DNA from: Dugong dugon
Taxonomy: Eukaryota; Chordata; Mammalia; Sirenia; Dugongidae
Length of the DNA stretch: 64,000 bases
Direction of reading: 5' to 3'
Assembly: GCA_030035585.1 (NCBI GenBank)
Contig: CM057465.1
Span: 34,862,001 to 34,926,000 of the forward strand
Shown: one piece after another, positions 23,243-33,702 of the stretch
Position numbering within the stretch: the stretch's first letter is position 1
Layout of the letters: the number at the start of each line of letters is the position of its first letter
Notes under the pieces: model-generated
Database searches by the model: none
What the model saw: the letters and a program-made list of their open reading frames with translations, nothing else
What the model was told of the DNA's origin: nothing
Program-made: the position numbers and the translations under genes

Positions 23243-24445
23243 TGTGCAAATGTGTATGTATATATCTTAATACATACATATGTATATATCTTAAATATTA
23301 AATGGATATATACAATTTCAATGTTTTAGATTATCTGTACTTATGCTACTATATCTTTGAATCCTCTCAGAATCTCAGCAGTAATCTTAGTGAATACTGG
23401 GCGTCAATATCATAAAAAATTAATGACACAGGTAGATTAATGTAACAGTCATGATTCTCACCGTAATATCTATTTGGCTGCTGAGAGTCATAACTGAGTT
23501 AAAACATGTCAAATATGAGTGAATGATAGCTTAACACTAAATAGACTTTTACTCTTGTAGAACATCTGTGGTGGTGCCATGAAATGACTCTCAAGGCTTT
23601 GAACTTGGAAGTCACTATGGAGATTCAATTTGGCTTTAAGCGTGGGTAAAGGCCAAGAAGGAGAAGGATATAAGAGGAAGCGACCAGCTGTATTTGTGGG
23701 TAGGCTTTAATAATGAAACTGTACCCAATGCAGAAATGGAACATGAAATCAACTCTTAAAGTTAATAAAATGAATTATTCAAATCTACAGTTCACACCAA
23801 TTTCAGTTCGGCTGTTGTAGAGAAGTGCTTTCTCCGGTGGTGTAAGGCAAATGTGTCCTAGACATTGTACAACAGTTTGATATTCTCGAGGCTCATGTTC
23901 TTGAGGGAATGTGAAAAATTTGATGGTTACTAAATAGTTCTGTAACTGCTGCTTTTGCCTCACAAAAATCATTGACTGAATTTTAGCCTTAGTGTTCTAA
24001 TATTTACTAACAAATAAAGTAAGAAAATAAGCATTTTTTGTGGTTATTAAGTATAATACGAGTTACTGTGGTCTATAAATCATTTCTTGTTTTGTTTAGC
24101 AATGATTATGTGACTATAGTGCTTGAATTTGAAGGAACAACACACTTTGGCATCTGTGGAATTGACCTATATATCTGAGTTCATTCCAGAATGAATTGTG
24201 AAGAATTAGTTGGGGAAGATTTTTAAAACCTGCTGTTTAGTGCATACAGATTTGTGAGATATAACACATAGATAGAAAACTCTTCATTTCTTATGCTATA
24301 CATAGAAGTTAGATGCTAGAATTTAGGATTTTTTTTTTTTTTAATTCTCAAGTCCTTTTATTCATCTAGGATGTTCCCCATCACTTTTTAGAACATATTG
24401 ATTATTCAGAGAAGTTTCTATGATTTTATTAAAGAGGGAATAACC
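23243..24445. other. Unique sequence; antisense coding-like stretch at 23775-23996
   Basis: No exon was recognised. TA-rich at 23262-23320. The minus strand at 23775-23996 is open for about 73 codons with protein-like composition, but I cannot match it to a gene. See findings. Confidence 0.5.
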
Positions 24446-24449
24446 TACC

Positions 24450-24545
24450 TTAAAGTTGTTGTGAGGATTCAAGAGCTAAATAATTGAAAGCAACCTGGCA
24501 GGGTGGCTGGCACATAGACATTGCTCAGTTCTGTTCCCTCATTTA
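24450..24545 (+). repeat. MIR SINE 3' fragment
   Basis: 'aaagttgttgtgaggattcaagagctaaa' and 'ggctggcacatagacattgctcagt' match the MIR 3' half. Confidence 0.7.
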
Positions 24546-24829
24546 GAACATTACATAGCATATATTAAACATGTCCTTATAAGTAAAACTAACCCTAAAC
24601 TGAAAGTGGTTTTAGATATGTAATGAATTAATAATAAAAAAAATTATTACATGAATTTGATTCCCTCCCCTGTTTTTTAAAATTCACATCCTCACCATTT
24701 ATTGGCATTGATCTCTCACATACACACATCCAGAAGGAGAGAGGATGTTTGCTTTTTCCATAATATCTAGAAATATTTTTTCAGAATATCTAGAAGTTTC
24801 TGTTTTTGACAGTGTGTACTTAAAGTGCT

Positions 24830-24917
24830 AATTTCCAAGGAATGGCTGGTGGATTCAAACTGCTGACCTTTTGGTTAGCAGCCTGAGCTCCTAAGCACTG
24901 TGCCACCAGGGCACTAA
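24830..24917 (-). mobile_element. AfroSINE head fragment
   Basis: 'ttccaaggaatggctggtggattcaaactgctgaccttttggttagcagcc..gtgccaccagggc' is the reverse AfroSINE head half; the RTE-like tail is missing. Confidence 0.88.
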
Positions 24918-25224
24918 ATTTTTTTCAGAAACACAGAAAGTAATACTATGACTTTTTCATTTTTTTTCCCCTTACTTTGGTGAATAAAAAAAAAGAGAAC
25001 TTGAAATATTGTATTACACTAAGGCCCTAGAAAGGTAGTGTTCTCTATCCAAACTGGAAAACTTAGTATATAAAGCTTACATTTTTCTTTCTTGGGTTTT
25101 GTTCTTACTGATACCACAACCTGGAATGCTTGCTGTAACGTGACCTCGAATACTGCAATCTACTGCTCAGTAAAACTGAGACCTGCCCTGGATATCTTAA
25201 CTACCCCATTCGCAAGATTTTTGC
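24918..25224. other. Unique sequence, no gene seen
   Basis: No exon or classed repeat was found. Confidence 0.5.
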
Positions 25225-25420
25225 TTATAATTCCCTTAGCACATTAAAGACATTTGACTTCACTCTTTGGTTATTTCTAAGTGAAATAGGCCTTGCCTTA
25301 GCTTCCTCTTCAGTTAGTAAACTGCTTAGTGAGAGACATCATGTCTTCCATCTCTTTACTCTTTATAATGTTTTTGCTTATAGTTGCTGCTGACTAAGTA
25401 TTTGATGAATGAATGAATGA
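25225..25420 (+). repeat. L2-like LINE 3' end
   Basis: 'gcacattaaagacatttgacttcac', 'gagagacatcatgtcttccatctct' and the terminal 'gatgaatgaatgaatga' follow the L2 3' end. Confidence 0.6.
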
Positions 25421-26799
25421 TCATTTAATCTCCCAGGGGTCCCATTTTGAGCATATTTGAATTTTACCTACAGATATAAAAGTTGGCTAATTCAATATTT
25501 AGAGGAAGCCATATTATAGCAGGGGCCTTTGGCCTTAAACTGTTTGCATAAATGCAGAATATAAGAAATGATTCTAGCCCAGGGGGCTGATACTACCTAC
25601 ATCATCTTTTTCTGGCATTCTCCCCTTTTACAACTTAGCCTAGTTGTCCAGGGGTTACTGTACAGGAATCAGTTAAAAACGCATTAATAACTTTCTATAG
25701 CAAATACAATTAATCCTCCCACAACAAAATTGACTTACAAGAAAACCAAGCATAAATGGATTTGAGAAGTTGGGTTTATCCTGAATTTCTTATTGGATTA
25801 ATTGTGTAGTTTCTCCATTTAAAGCTCAACCAGGCTTATCCGCAGTTTTTAGGAGGGAAAGATAGAAAAAGAAGAAATGAATTTGCTGTTACTCTTCCAA
25901 AAGATTTCAATTGATTACCTTTCTAGAAATGGATACTAGAGTAATGTAAATGTATCTTTAAGTAAACTACATTAATGGAGCCCAAAACAATTTTAAAAAA
26001 AAATTTATTTTTGTACAGCTAGTGTATTGAAAACTCACTAAGATAACACAAGAGTACATTTATTACACGACATCCTGTACTCAAAGTCCCACTGTCTATA
26101 GTTTAGCTTGTATTCTTGCTGTAATTTTTTCATTTTAGCCAATAAATCTAGAAATGAATTACTGTCTTTTCTTGTCTTATTTTTTTAGTTATGAAAAAAT
26201 TCAGAAAAATACTCTGTTGTTATATGTTGTTTATTCTTTATATTTGAACTCTGTCCTTTACATTGGGCTAAAATACCAATTTCAATTTTATAGCAAAACC
26301 ACTGTTGTGTGGCTTTTTCCACACACGGTGAATTACAAATCAGTTTGGCTTTAATGTTTGACAGATACGTACTTCGTCAATGTATCATATCTGCTTTTGG
26401 TTGGGTTCCTGGTTGTTCCAGTGCAGCAGAAATTGAATTGCCAAATATTTTTACTGGCTTGTCACCTTTGCTGTTATAAAAACATTAAATCAAGGATCTA
26501 TTAAAACCAGATTCTCAAATGCCTGCCTGTTCAAACTATTCTGCTCAGGATTGATCCAGGTTTTGCCTTCTTTTTCAGTTTAGTTTCAAATTCTGCTGGT
26601 CATTTTTTTGAACTTCTTATTTTTTTTGAACAAGGTTTGTTATATATGTTTATATTAATAAACTGTTTTTTTAATTACGTGGTCGATAATTGATTAGTTT
26701 AAATGACACTACACAATTCCATTAATAGACTGATAACTGTTTTAGAATCAGAAAATATTTCAAAACTTAGGAAAACCTTGCAGTCCAACAAGAGTTAGA
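25421..26799. other. Unique AT-rich sequence, no gene seen
   Basis: No exon, RNA gene or classed repeat was found. Confidence 0.55.
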
Positions 26800-26992
26800 T
26801 TCTGGGTGGTGCAAATGGTTTGTGCTCGACTGGTAACTGAAAGTTAGTGGTTCAAACCCATGTGGCACCATGGAGGAAAAGGCCTGGCAAACTGCTTCCG
26901 TTAAAGATAATAGCAAGAAAATCCTGTGGAGCAGTTCTACTCTGTAACACATGGTCCCCATAAATTAGAATCCGCTTAACGGCACGAAACAA
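26800..26992 (+). mobile_element. AfroSINE
   Basis: 'tgggtggtgcaaatggtttgtgctcgactggtaactgaaagttag', 'aaaaggcctggcaaactgcttccgtta' and 'ccataaattagaatccgcttaacggcacgaaacaa' tail. Confidence 0.9.
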
Positions 26993-27514
26993 TGGTCTAC
27001 ACTCACTGTCTTCATTCCCTTAACCTGCTGCAGTTTAACTTCTTCTCCAACAAGGGTTAGGTAGACTTTTCTTTCCAGGATTAAGTGTTTTTAGAAATGC
27101 TAATTAGAGTGGAATTAAGAAATCTTACTTCCAGCAATAATGTTCCTTACTAAGTCTCTCCATTCAATAATTTTTTTAACTCTTTTGATAAATGTTTACA
27201 TATAACCAGGTAGGCAAAATATTCAGATTAAGTTGGTTTTCAAGCTGCCACCTGAAAGTTTTCTTTTGTCATCGGTTTGTTTTTATTCTAATTTGAAAAG
27301 ACTTTTGCTCATTTTAAAGCCTGTGGGGAATGATCAAAATAAAACCAACAGCTTTATAATCAGACTCCCTGAAGTTACTACTGATAACAAATAGTCAAGG
27401 CAATTAAATTTCTTAAATGAAAAATCTTTGACCTTTAAATTGAAAATGTTTATCCCCAAATGACAAGTTAAACATGCAAAATAAATTGATTTTTAAAACT
27501 TAAAGAATAAAAGT
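26993..27514. other. Unique sequence, no gene seen
   Basis: No exon or classed repeat was found. Confidence 0.5.
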
Positions 27515-27700
27515 GTTTGTTTTTAACTGCTGTTAACTCTGACTCATGGTGAACTTAAGTACAGCAGAATGAAACATCACCTCGTCCTGCATCGTCCTCA
27601 AACCAGTATTTATGAGTACGTAGTTATTTAGTACCAATTTCTCTGCATTCAGTTGTAGAGCATCTAATCTTACTGTCCATTAATATCTTCTCATCATTTA
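27515..27700 (-). mobile_element. RTE LINE 3' fragment, degraded
   Basis: 'aactctgactcatggtgaacttaagtacagcagaatgaaacatcacctcgtcctgc' parallels the reverse RTE 3' end at 29320-29400. Homology fades to the right. Confidence 0.6.
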
Positions 27701-29302
27701 TCCATCCCTCCATTATTTTAGTATCACTCAAGAGCTGAATAATTTTCATGGTATCTGGCCATGCTGTTTAGGATATAAAAGCTCCTGTCCTCCAGGACTG
27801 TATAATCTAATTGGAAACAAACAAACAAACAAACTAATTATAGCCATTAATGACTAGGAAAGTATATGATAAAATAAGTATCAAGGGAAGTCTTTCCTAA
27901 CCGTCACCATCCCCAAGTCTCAAATTCTGTAATTCTTAAAGAAGATTTCTTTTTTTACAAAGTACTTTTCTAAGATTGCTACTAGGCATTCTTTAGTTTT
28001 ATTATAGAATTATATAATTCTTCCCCAGTTTTCAGAAAGACTATGTCTGTTTTTGCTCACCATACCTTTCCCAGTGCCTAAGAGCGTGCTCTGAACATGG
28101 TGTTTGTTGACTGAGTAACTGAATGAATATGAACTCCAGCATGAAAATTAAGAGAAGGGAAACTTACCTAGGCAGTGAAATTGTCAAGTAAGGGCTTGGT
28201 AAGTGACAACTGAGTTGGCTCTAGAAGAATGGATAGGTAGAAGGAAGCAAGAGAGGCATTCAGTATTTGGGGGTATCATAAAATAAGATTTGGAGTAAGG
28301 CGTAAGAAAATGTGTACTTTACCTTGAAAACATTGGCCTAATTAAAGATGATAATTCTGTTGGAGAATAATGAGAGATAAAAATGGGTAAGTGGGCTTTG
28401 AATACCATTTCTATGTGGGCAAAAGCGAGTTGGAAATGACCTTGAGTACACATGTTCTGCATTTGCCACAAACGTTAGAATTTCAAGGGAGAAAAAAAAG
28501 ACAGGCAAAATCTATGCATGCCTGTACATTTAAAAGCCCATAGTGCATGCTTTCCATTGTATTTAACTTGATTTTAAGTGCTTATGTTTCATTTTCAGTC
28601 ACTTTCACACTTTGTTTTTAGTTTCATTAGTTTTAATTAACACCCTGGTTCATGAACTCTAGAGTTTTCATTATTATTAAAACATTTTATTCTTTATTTA
28701 TTTTGTATTTTTTTCCAAATGTAGGTCCTAATTTGCCTATCTTGAAGAAGTAAAGCCACTGATGTGCCATAACAGGGGTAGGAAAAGAAGTTAAAAGTGC
28801 TTATTGAAGAAAAGCTGATAGCCTTTTATAATTGCAGTTAATGTAATTTTGCTATTACGATCTGCCTGCAATTATATTGGTTTTCTTTTTAACGATAGCC
28901 AAGGCAAGAAACAAAACCATCCAGGAATCAGAGGGATGAAAGAGTGGAGGGAAAGTTGTGGCCCACAGTGCAGGAGTTACATATGGCCCCCGGTTATATG
29001 AACCTGGCCAAGGTCCATGAACTACAGTTGTAGTATGAAAGCAGTGTTTGAGCTGTGGGTTGTGTTTTTAAAGCACTTGTCTCCCGATAGCAGAGAATAA
29101 ATCAAAGGAAAGAAATTACTTTCAAATACATATCACTGAGCCAAGAAATTTGGGAAAAGTCACAGTTATCATAGAATGGACATGTATGGTAGGCAAATCT
29201 GCCTGTCATTAGAGACCCCTGGTTACCAGCAGTCATAGAGAAGAGGTCTTCATGAACAAGAGAGATTAAATATCTAACAAAACCTCGAGTGGGAAAAAGC
29301 AT
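27701..29302. other. Unique sequence, no gene seen
   Basis: Contains an (AAAC)n patch at about 27813-27834 next to a possible ancient repeat ('ctcctgtcctccaggactgtataatctaattgg'). No exon was seen. Confidence 0.5.
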
Positions 29303-29797
29303 GTTGTTGTTTGTTGCTAGTTACTGTCCCGTCAGCCCTAACTCTTGGCAACCTTGTGTATAGTAGAATGAAATGTTGCCTGGTCCTGCCCCATCTTCAT
29401 GATCACTGGTATGTTTGAGTCCATTGTTGTGACTATTGTATCACTCCATCTTATTGAGGGTTTCCCTTGTTTCCACTGACTCTCCACTACCAAACATGAA
29501 GTCTTTTTCTAGTGATCGGTCTTTTCTGATGACTTGTCCCATGTAAGTGAGCTGAAGTTGTACCATCCTTGCTTCTAAGGATCATTCTTATATTTCTTCT
29601 AAGACTGATTTAATTCTTCTTCTGGCAGCTTCAATATGCTTAATCAACACTACAATTTGCATCAATTCTTCTGTCTTCCTTTTTCGTTGTCCAGTTTTTG
29701 CATACATATAAGGCTATTGAAAAGACCAGGGTCATTAAAGTGTCATCTTTGCTTTGGAAAACTTTAAAGAGGTATTTTGCAGCAGACTTTCTCACAG
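29303..29797 (-). mobile_element. RTE LINE 3' fragment
   Basis: The reverse RTE 3' end runs from 'gttgttgtttgttgctagttactgtcccgtcagccctaactctt' through 'tctgtcttcctttttcgttgtccagtttttgcatacata' to the region of 'gcagcagactttctcaca'. It covers the same 3' 500 bp as copy 1 at 2020-2540. Frames are broken. Confidence 0.88.
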
Positions 29798-31585
29798 GTT
29801 AATAGATACTCAAAACCAGTTTTCTAGAGTAGGTAATATAAGTGTCAATACCCAAGAAGACTCATGGTCCATGTTGTATTGAGGGAAAAACTGTTGTTGA
29901 GAGAATATTCCAACAACTTCTAATACCTCCTGTCCTATGACCCAATTTCTCAAGAATCCATGTGAACCCACTCCTTTGAGAAGAGGCAATCTCCAAATAG
30001 AATTCTGCTTTCTCTATCATGGGAGGGAATTGAACTCTACCACCAAACTCTTCTCCCTCTCCACCATGCAAATGAAAAGAGAAGTAAATAAAGCAACACT
30101 AAAGCAGTGGAAATCTTTATTTGAAATGCTATACCAAGAAAACAAAGAGGGGATTGAATTCAAAGGGAATGACTGGATTAGCGCCAATAAAAACAGCTGA
30201 TGTGTGGTGAGCAAAGGCAGTTATAGAAAGGAGGAAAAAATGGATCCCATGGAAAGACTGTGGAGAGGCAGTTTGTAAACTGAGAAAGGGAGTTCTTAAT
30301 AGCGCAGACCTGCTTTCTTCCTTAATCAGATTGGAATTGCCCATTAGTGGGACTCACCTGTGATTAAAAACCAACAACGGCAAAGCAGTAAAATACTGGA
30401 TGTACAAGCTTTAAAAAAAGTTAAGAGTGTTTCTAAGCCTTTCACCTTGTTCATGGTTTTAAATGTTAATTAGAAGGCTGCTCCTGCTTCTGTTGCTCCT
30501 GCTGCTAAGCAATGAGGTCACCAACTTTGCTAAGATCTTTTTAAGTGGAAATCCCCCGTTTTGGGGGAGGAGAGCTATTTTTTTAGTTTCCTGAAGAGTT
30601 GAGATGTATGCAGCTAGATGTGCTGGATTTGCTATCATTGTAACTGGCACTGTTAATGGAGAAGACCCTGAAAATTGTCAGGAAAGGGGACTGTCCTGTC
30701 CATTGAAGTAAGGATAGCAGTAAAGATAAATCGGGAGTCCTGTTGGTGTAAAGGTTACACGTTTCTGAATTTTTAGTTTTGGCTCTGTTTACTACCAGTC
30801 AGACGTTCTTCGTTATTTCAGAGTAAAATTTTAGTCTGAATAAATAAATAGCACAAAAGCAAATTATTTCCAGAAAGTGATTTTAATCATAACTTACTAT
30901 TTAACTTAGTATAGTCTTTTAATTATGCGATTACAGTTACTTATATTGTTTATGTTGAAGCAAATGAGGATCTGCATTGATTAGGGGAATGCTAGAGTGG
31001 ACAGTGATATAATTACTTTAAAAATCCAAGTGATGAAATTTGAATATCTTGTACTGTAAAGATACTGCTAGGCTATGATACTGCTATTTTCTAATTACAA
31101 GAATTGACCTTCCTTTTTAAAAATTTGGATAAGCTAAGAGTCTCTACTATGGTTAAATAGGTTAAATATAATGCATGAAAAAATCCTGAAATATCTTCCC
31201 TGATATATGGCTTTCCAAATTAACCAGTATATCTTCTCCAATAACTTGCAGCTTTTAAAATTACATCATAGTCTCATATAACATTTTAGTTCTAATATAA
31301 AGTTGGTCATGGCTCACTGAGATGTCATAATTCATCAAATCTTTTTTTCCCTCCATCTCATCTCCACATCCTTTCTGAACTATACACTGGAATTTTTAGA
31401 TTGCCAAGTATGATCTATCAAAACTAAAACTTGGGTGTGGTACTTAACATTTTTTAGATGTACTAGTAAAATAATAATCTAATATTTAAGGGAAACTGGA
31501 TAATTTTTCATTAATATTTTATGGCATTTTGGAACCTCTTCATAGATCAGTATGTACCAAGGGAACTGAGAAATTGAAATGCATT
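29798..31585. other. Unique sequence, no gene seen
   Basis: A short AfroSINE head-like piece lies at about 30732-30765 ('gggagtcctgttggtgtaaaggtta'). The 87-codon plus frame at 29937-30200 is open but unmatched. No exon was recognised. Confidence 0.5.
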
Positions 31586-31597
31586 ATGTTATGTGTC
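31586..31597 (+). repeat. Target site duplication, left (ATGTTATGTGTC)
   Basis: Perfect 12-bp match to 33691-33702. The pair brackets the RTE insertion. Confidence 0.92.
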
Positions 31598-33690
31598 GAC
31601 CGATTCTTTTTGGTACAGTGACTCTTGTGTATTCCTTCCATCTTCTTTTGATGCTTCCTGGGTCATTCAATGTTTTGCTCGTAGAATCCATCAAAATTGC
31701 AACTCGAGGCTTGAATTTTTTTTTCAGTTCTTTCAACTTGAGAAATGCCGAGAGTTTTCTTCCCTTTTGGTTTTCTAACTCCAAGTCTTTGCACATTTCA
31801 TTATAATACTCTACTTTGTCTTCTCAAGTCATCCTTTGAAATCTTCTGTTCAGCTCTTTTACTTCATTTCTTCCATTAGCGTTAGCTTCTCTATATTCAA
31901 GAGCAAGTTTCAGAGTCTCTTCTAGCATCTATTTTGGTCTGTTCTTTCTTTCCTGTCTTTTTAACGATCTTTTTACTTTCTTCATGTATGATGTCCTTGG
32001 TGTCATTCCACAGCTTGTCTTGTCTTTGGCCATTAGTGTTCAGTGATCAAATCTATTCTTGAGATGGTCTCCAAATTCAGGTGGGTTATACTCAAGTTCT
32101 TATTTTGGTTCTTGTGGACACAGAGTCACTGTACCAAAAAGAATTGGTCGACATTCAACTATTTCAGGAGGTAGCATATAATCAAGGACCAGTGGTATTG
32201 AAAGAAGAAATCCAAGCTGCAGTGAAGGCATTGGTGCAAAACAAGGCTTCAGGAATTGACAGAATAACTATTGAAATGTTTCAACAAAAGGATGCAGCTC
32301 TAGCGGTATTCACTCATTTATGCCAAGAAATTTGGAAGACGGCTACCTGGCCAAACAACTGGAAGAGATCCATACTTGTGCCCATTCCAAGGAAGGTGAT
32401 CCAACAGAATGCAGAAATTATTGAATAATATCATTAATATCACATGCAAGTAAAATTTTGCTGAAGATAGTTCAAAAAACAATTGCAGCAGTATATCGAC
32501 CGGGAAATTCAGAAATTCAATCCAGACTCAGAAAAGGATGTGGAACAAGGGATATCATTGCTGATGTCAGATGGATCTTGGCTGAAAACAGAGAACATTA
32601 GTGTTCTAACAATAAAACATATTTTATTGACTATGCAAAGGCATTCAACTGTGTGGATCATACATAATTATGGATAACATTGTGAAGAATGGGAATTCCA
32701 GAACACTTAATTGTGCTCATGCAGAACCTGTACATAGACCAAGAGGCAGCTGTTTGAACAGGACAAGGAGATACTGCATAGTTTAAAATCAGGAAAGGTG
32801 TGCGTCTGGGTTGTATCCTTTCACCATACTTATTCAATATGTATGCTAAGCAAATAATCTGAGAAGATAGACTATATGAAAAATGTGGCACCAGGAGTGG
32901 AGGAAGGCCCATTAACAACCTGCAATATGCAGGTGACACAATCTTGTTTGCAGAAAGTGAAGAGGACTTGAAGCACTTACTGATGAGGATTACAGCTTTC
33001 CATATGGATTACACCTCAACATAAAGAAAAAAAAAATCCTCACAACTGGACCAATGAGCAACATTATGATAAACAGAGAAAATATTGAAGTTGTCAAGGA
33101 TATCATTTTCCTTGGATCCACAATGCCTATGGAAGCAGCAGTCAAGAAATCAAAGGATGTATGTGTTGGGCAAATCAGCTGCAAAAGACCTCTTCAAAGT
33201 GTTAAAAAGCAAAGATGTCACTTTGAGGACTAAGGTGTGCCTGACCCAAGGCATGGTATTTTTAGTCACCTCATATGTATGCAAAAGCTGGACAATGAAA
33301 AAAGAATATGGAAGAAGAATTGATGCTTGTGAATTATGGTATTGGTGAGGAATATTGAATGTATCATGAACTGACAGAATTAAAAAAAAAGGTCTGTCTT
33401 GCAGCAAGGGTGCTCATTGGCAGCGAGGTTGGCTAGACTTCAATTCACATACTTTGGATATGTTATCAGGAGGGACCAGTCCCTGAAGAAGGATATCATG
33501 CTTGATAAGGCTGAGGGTCTGTGAGAAAGAGGAAGGCCCTCAATGAGATAGATTGACATTATGGCTACAACAGTGGGCTCCAACATAGCAAGGGTTGTGA
33601 GGATGGCACAAGATCAGGCAGCGTGCCATTCTGTTATACATGGGGTCGCTATGAATTGGAACTGATTGGACGGCACCTATTAGCAACAAC
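31598..33690 (+). mobile_element. RTE LINE, copy 3, with inverted 5' arm
   Basis: The right arm (about 32110-33690) is RTE in sense orientation and ends 'acggcacctattagcaacaac'. The left arm (31598 to about 32095) is the segment that normally precedes it, in reverse orientation; the minus frame at 31584-31796 reads into the linker before the RT. The two arms share a 31-bp inverted duplication (31595-31625 against 32122-32152, one mismatch). Perfect 12-bp target duplications flank the whole unit. This is the structure left by twin priming. Confidence 0.92.
32123..33357 (+). pseudogene. Broken RTE reverse transcriptase (copy 3)
   Basis: The plus frame at 32081-32428 carries 'LYQKELVDIQLFQEVAY', 'ALVQNKASGIDRITIEMFQ' and 'WKRSILVPIPRK', the start of the RT domain. 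It then breaks by frameshift. Later pieces include the catalytic box as YAGD (32926-32937), where the first of the two metal-binding Asp is Gly, followed by 'TILFAESEEDLKHL'. The piece at 33085-33348 includes 'GKSAAKDLFKVLKSKDV' and 'YGRRIDACELWYW' and ends at a stop. Several frameshifts and a changed catalytic Asp make it dead. The upstream linker-coding part is in the inverted arm. Confidence 0.85.
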
Positions 33691-33702
33691 ATGTTATGTG
33701 TC
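33691..33702 (+). repeat. Target site duplication, right (ATGTTATGTGTC)
   Basis: Identical to 31586-31597. Confidence 0.92.

Noticed and set aside
29937..30200. 87-codon plus-strand frame
   Set aside because: Reads somewhat protein-like but matches no family I know and lacks exon signals. Left as unique sequence.
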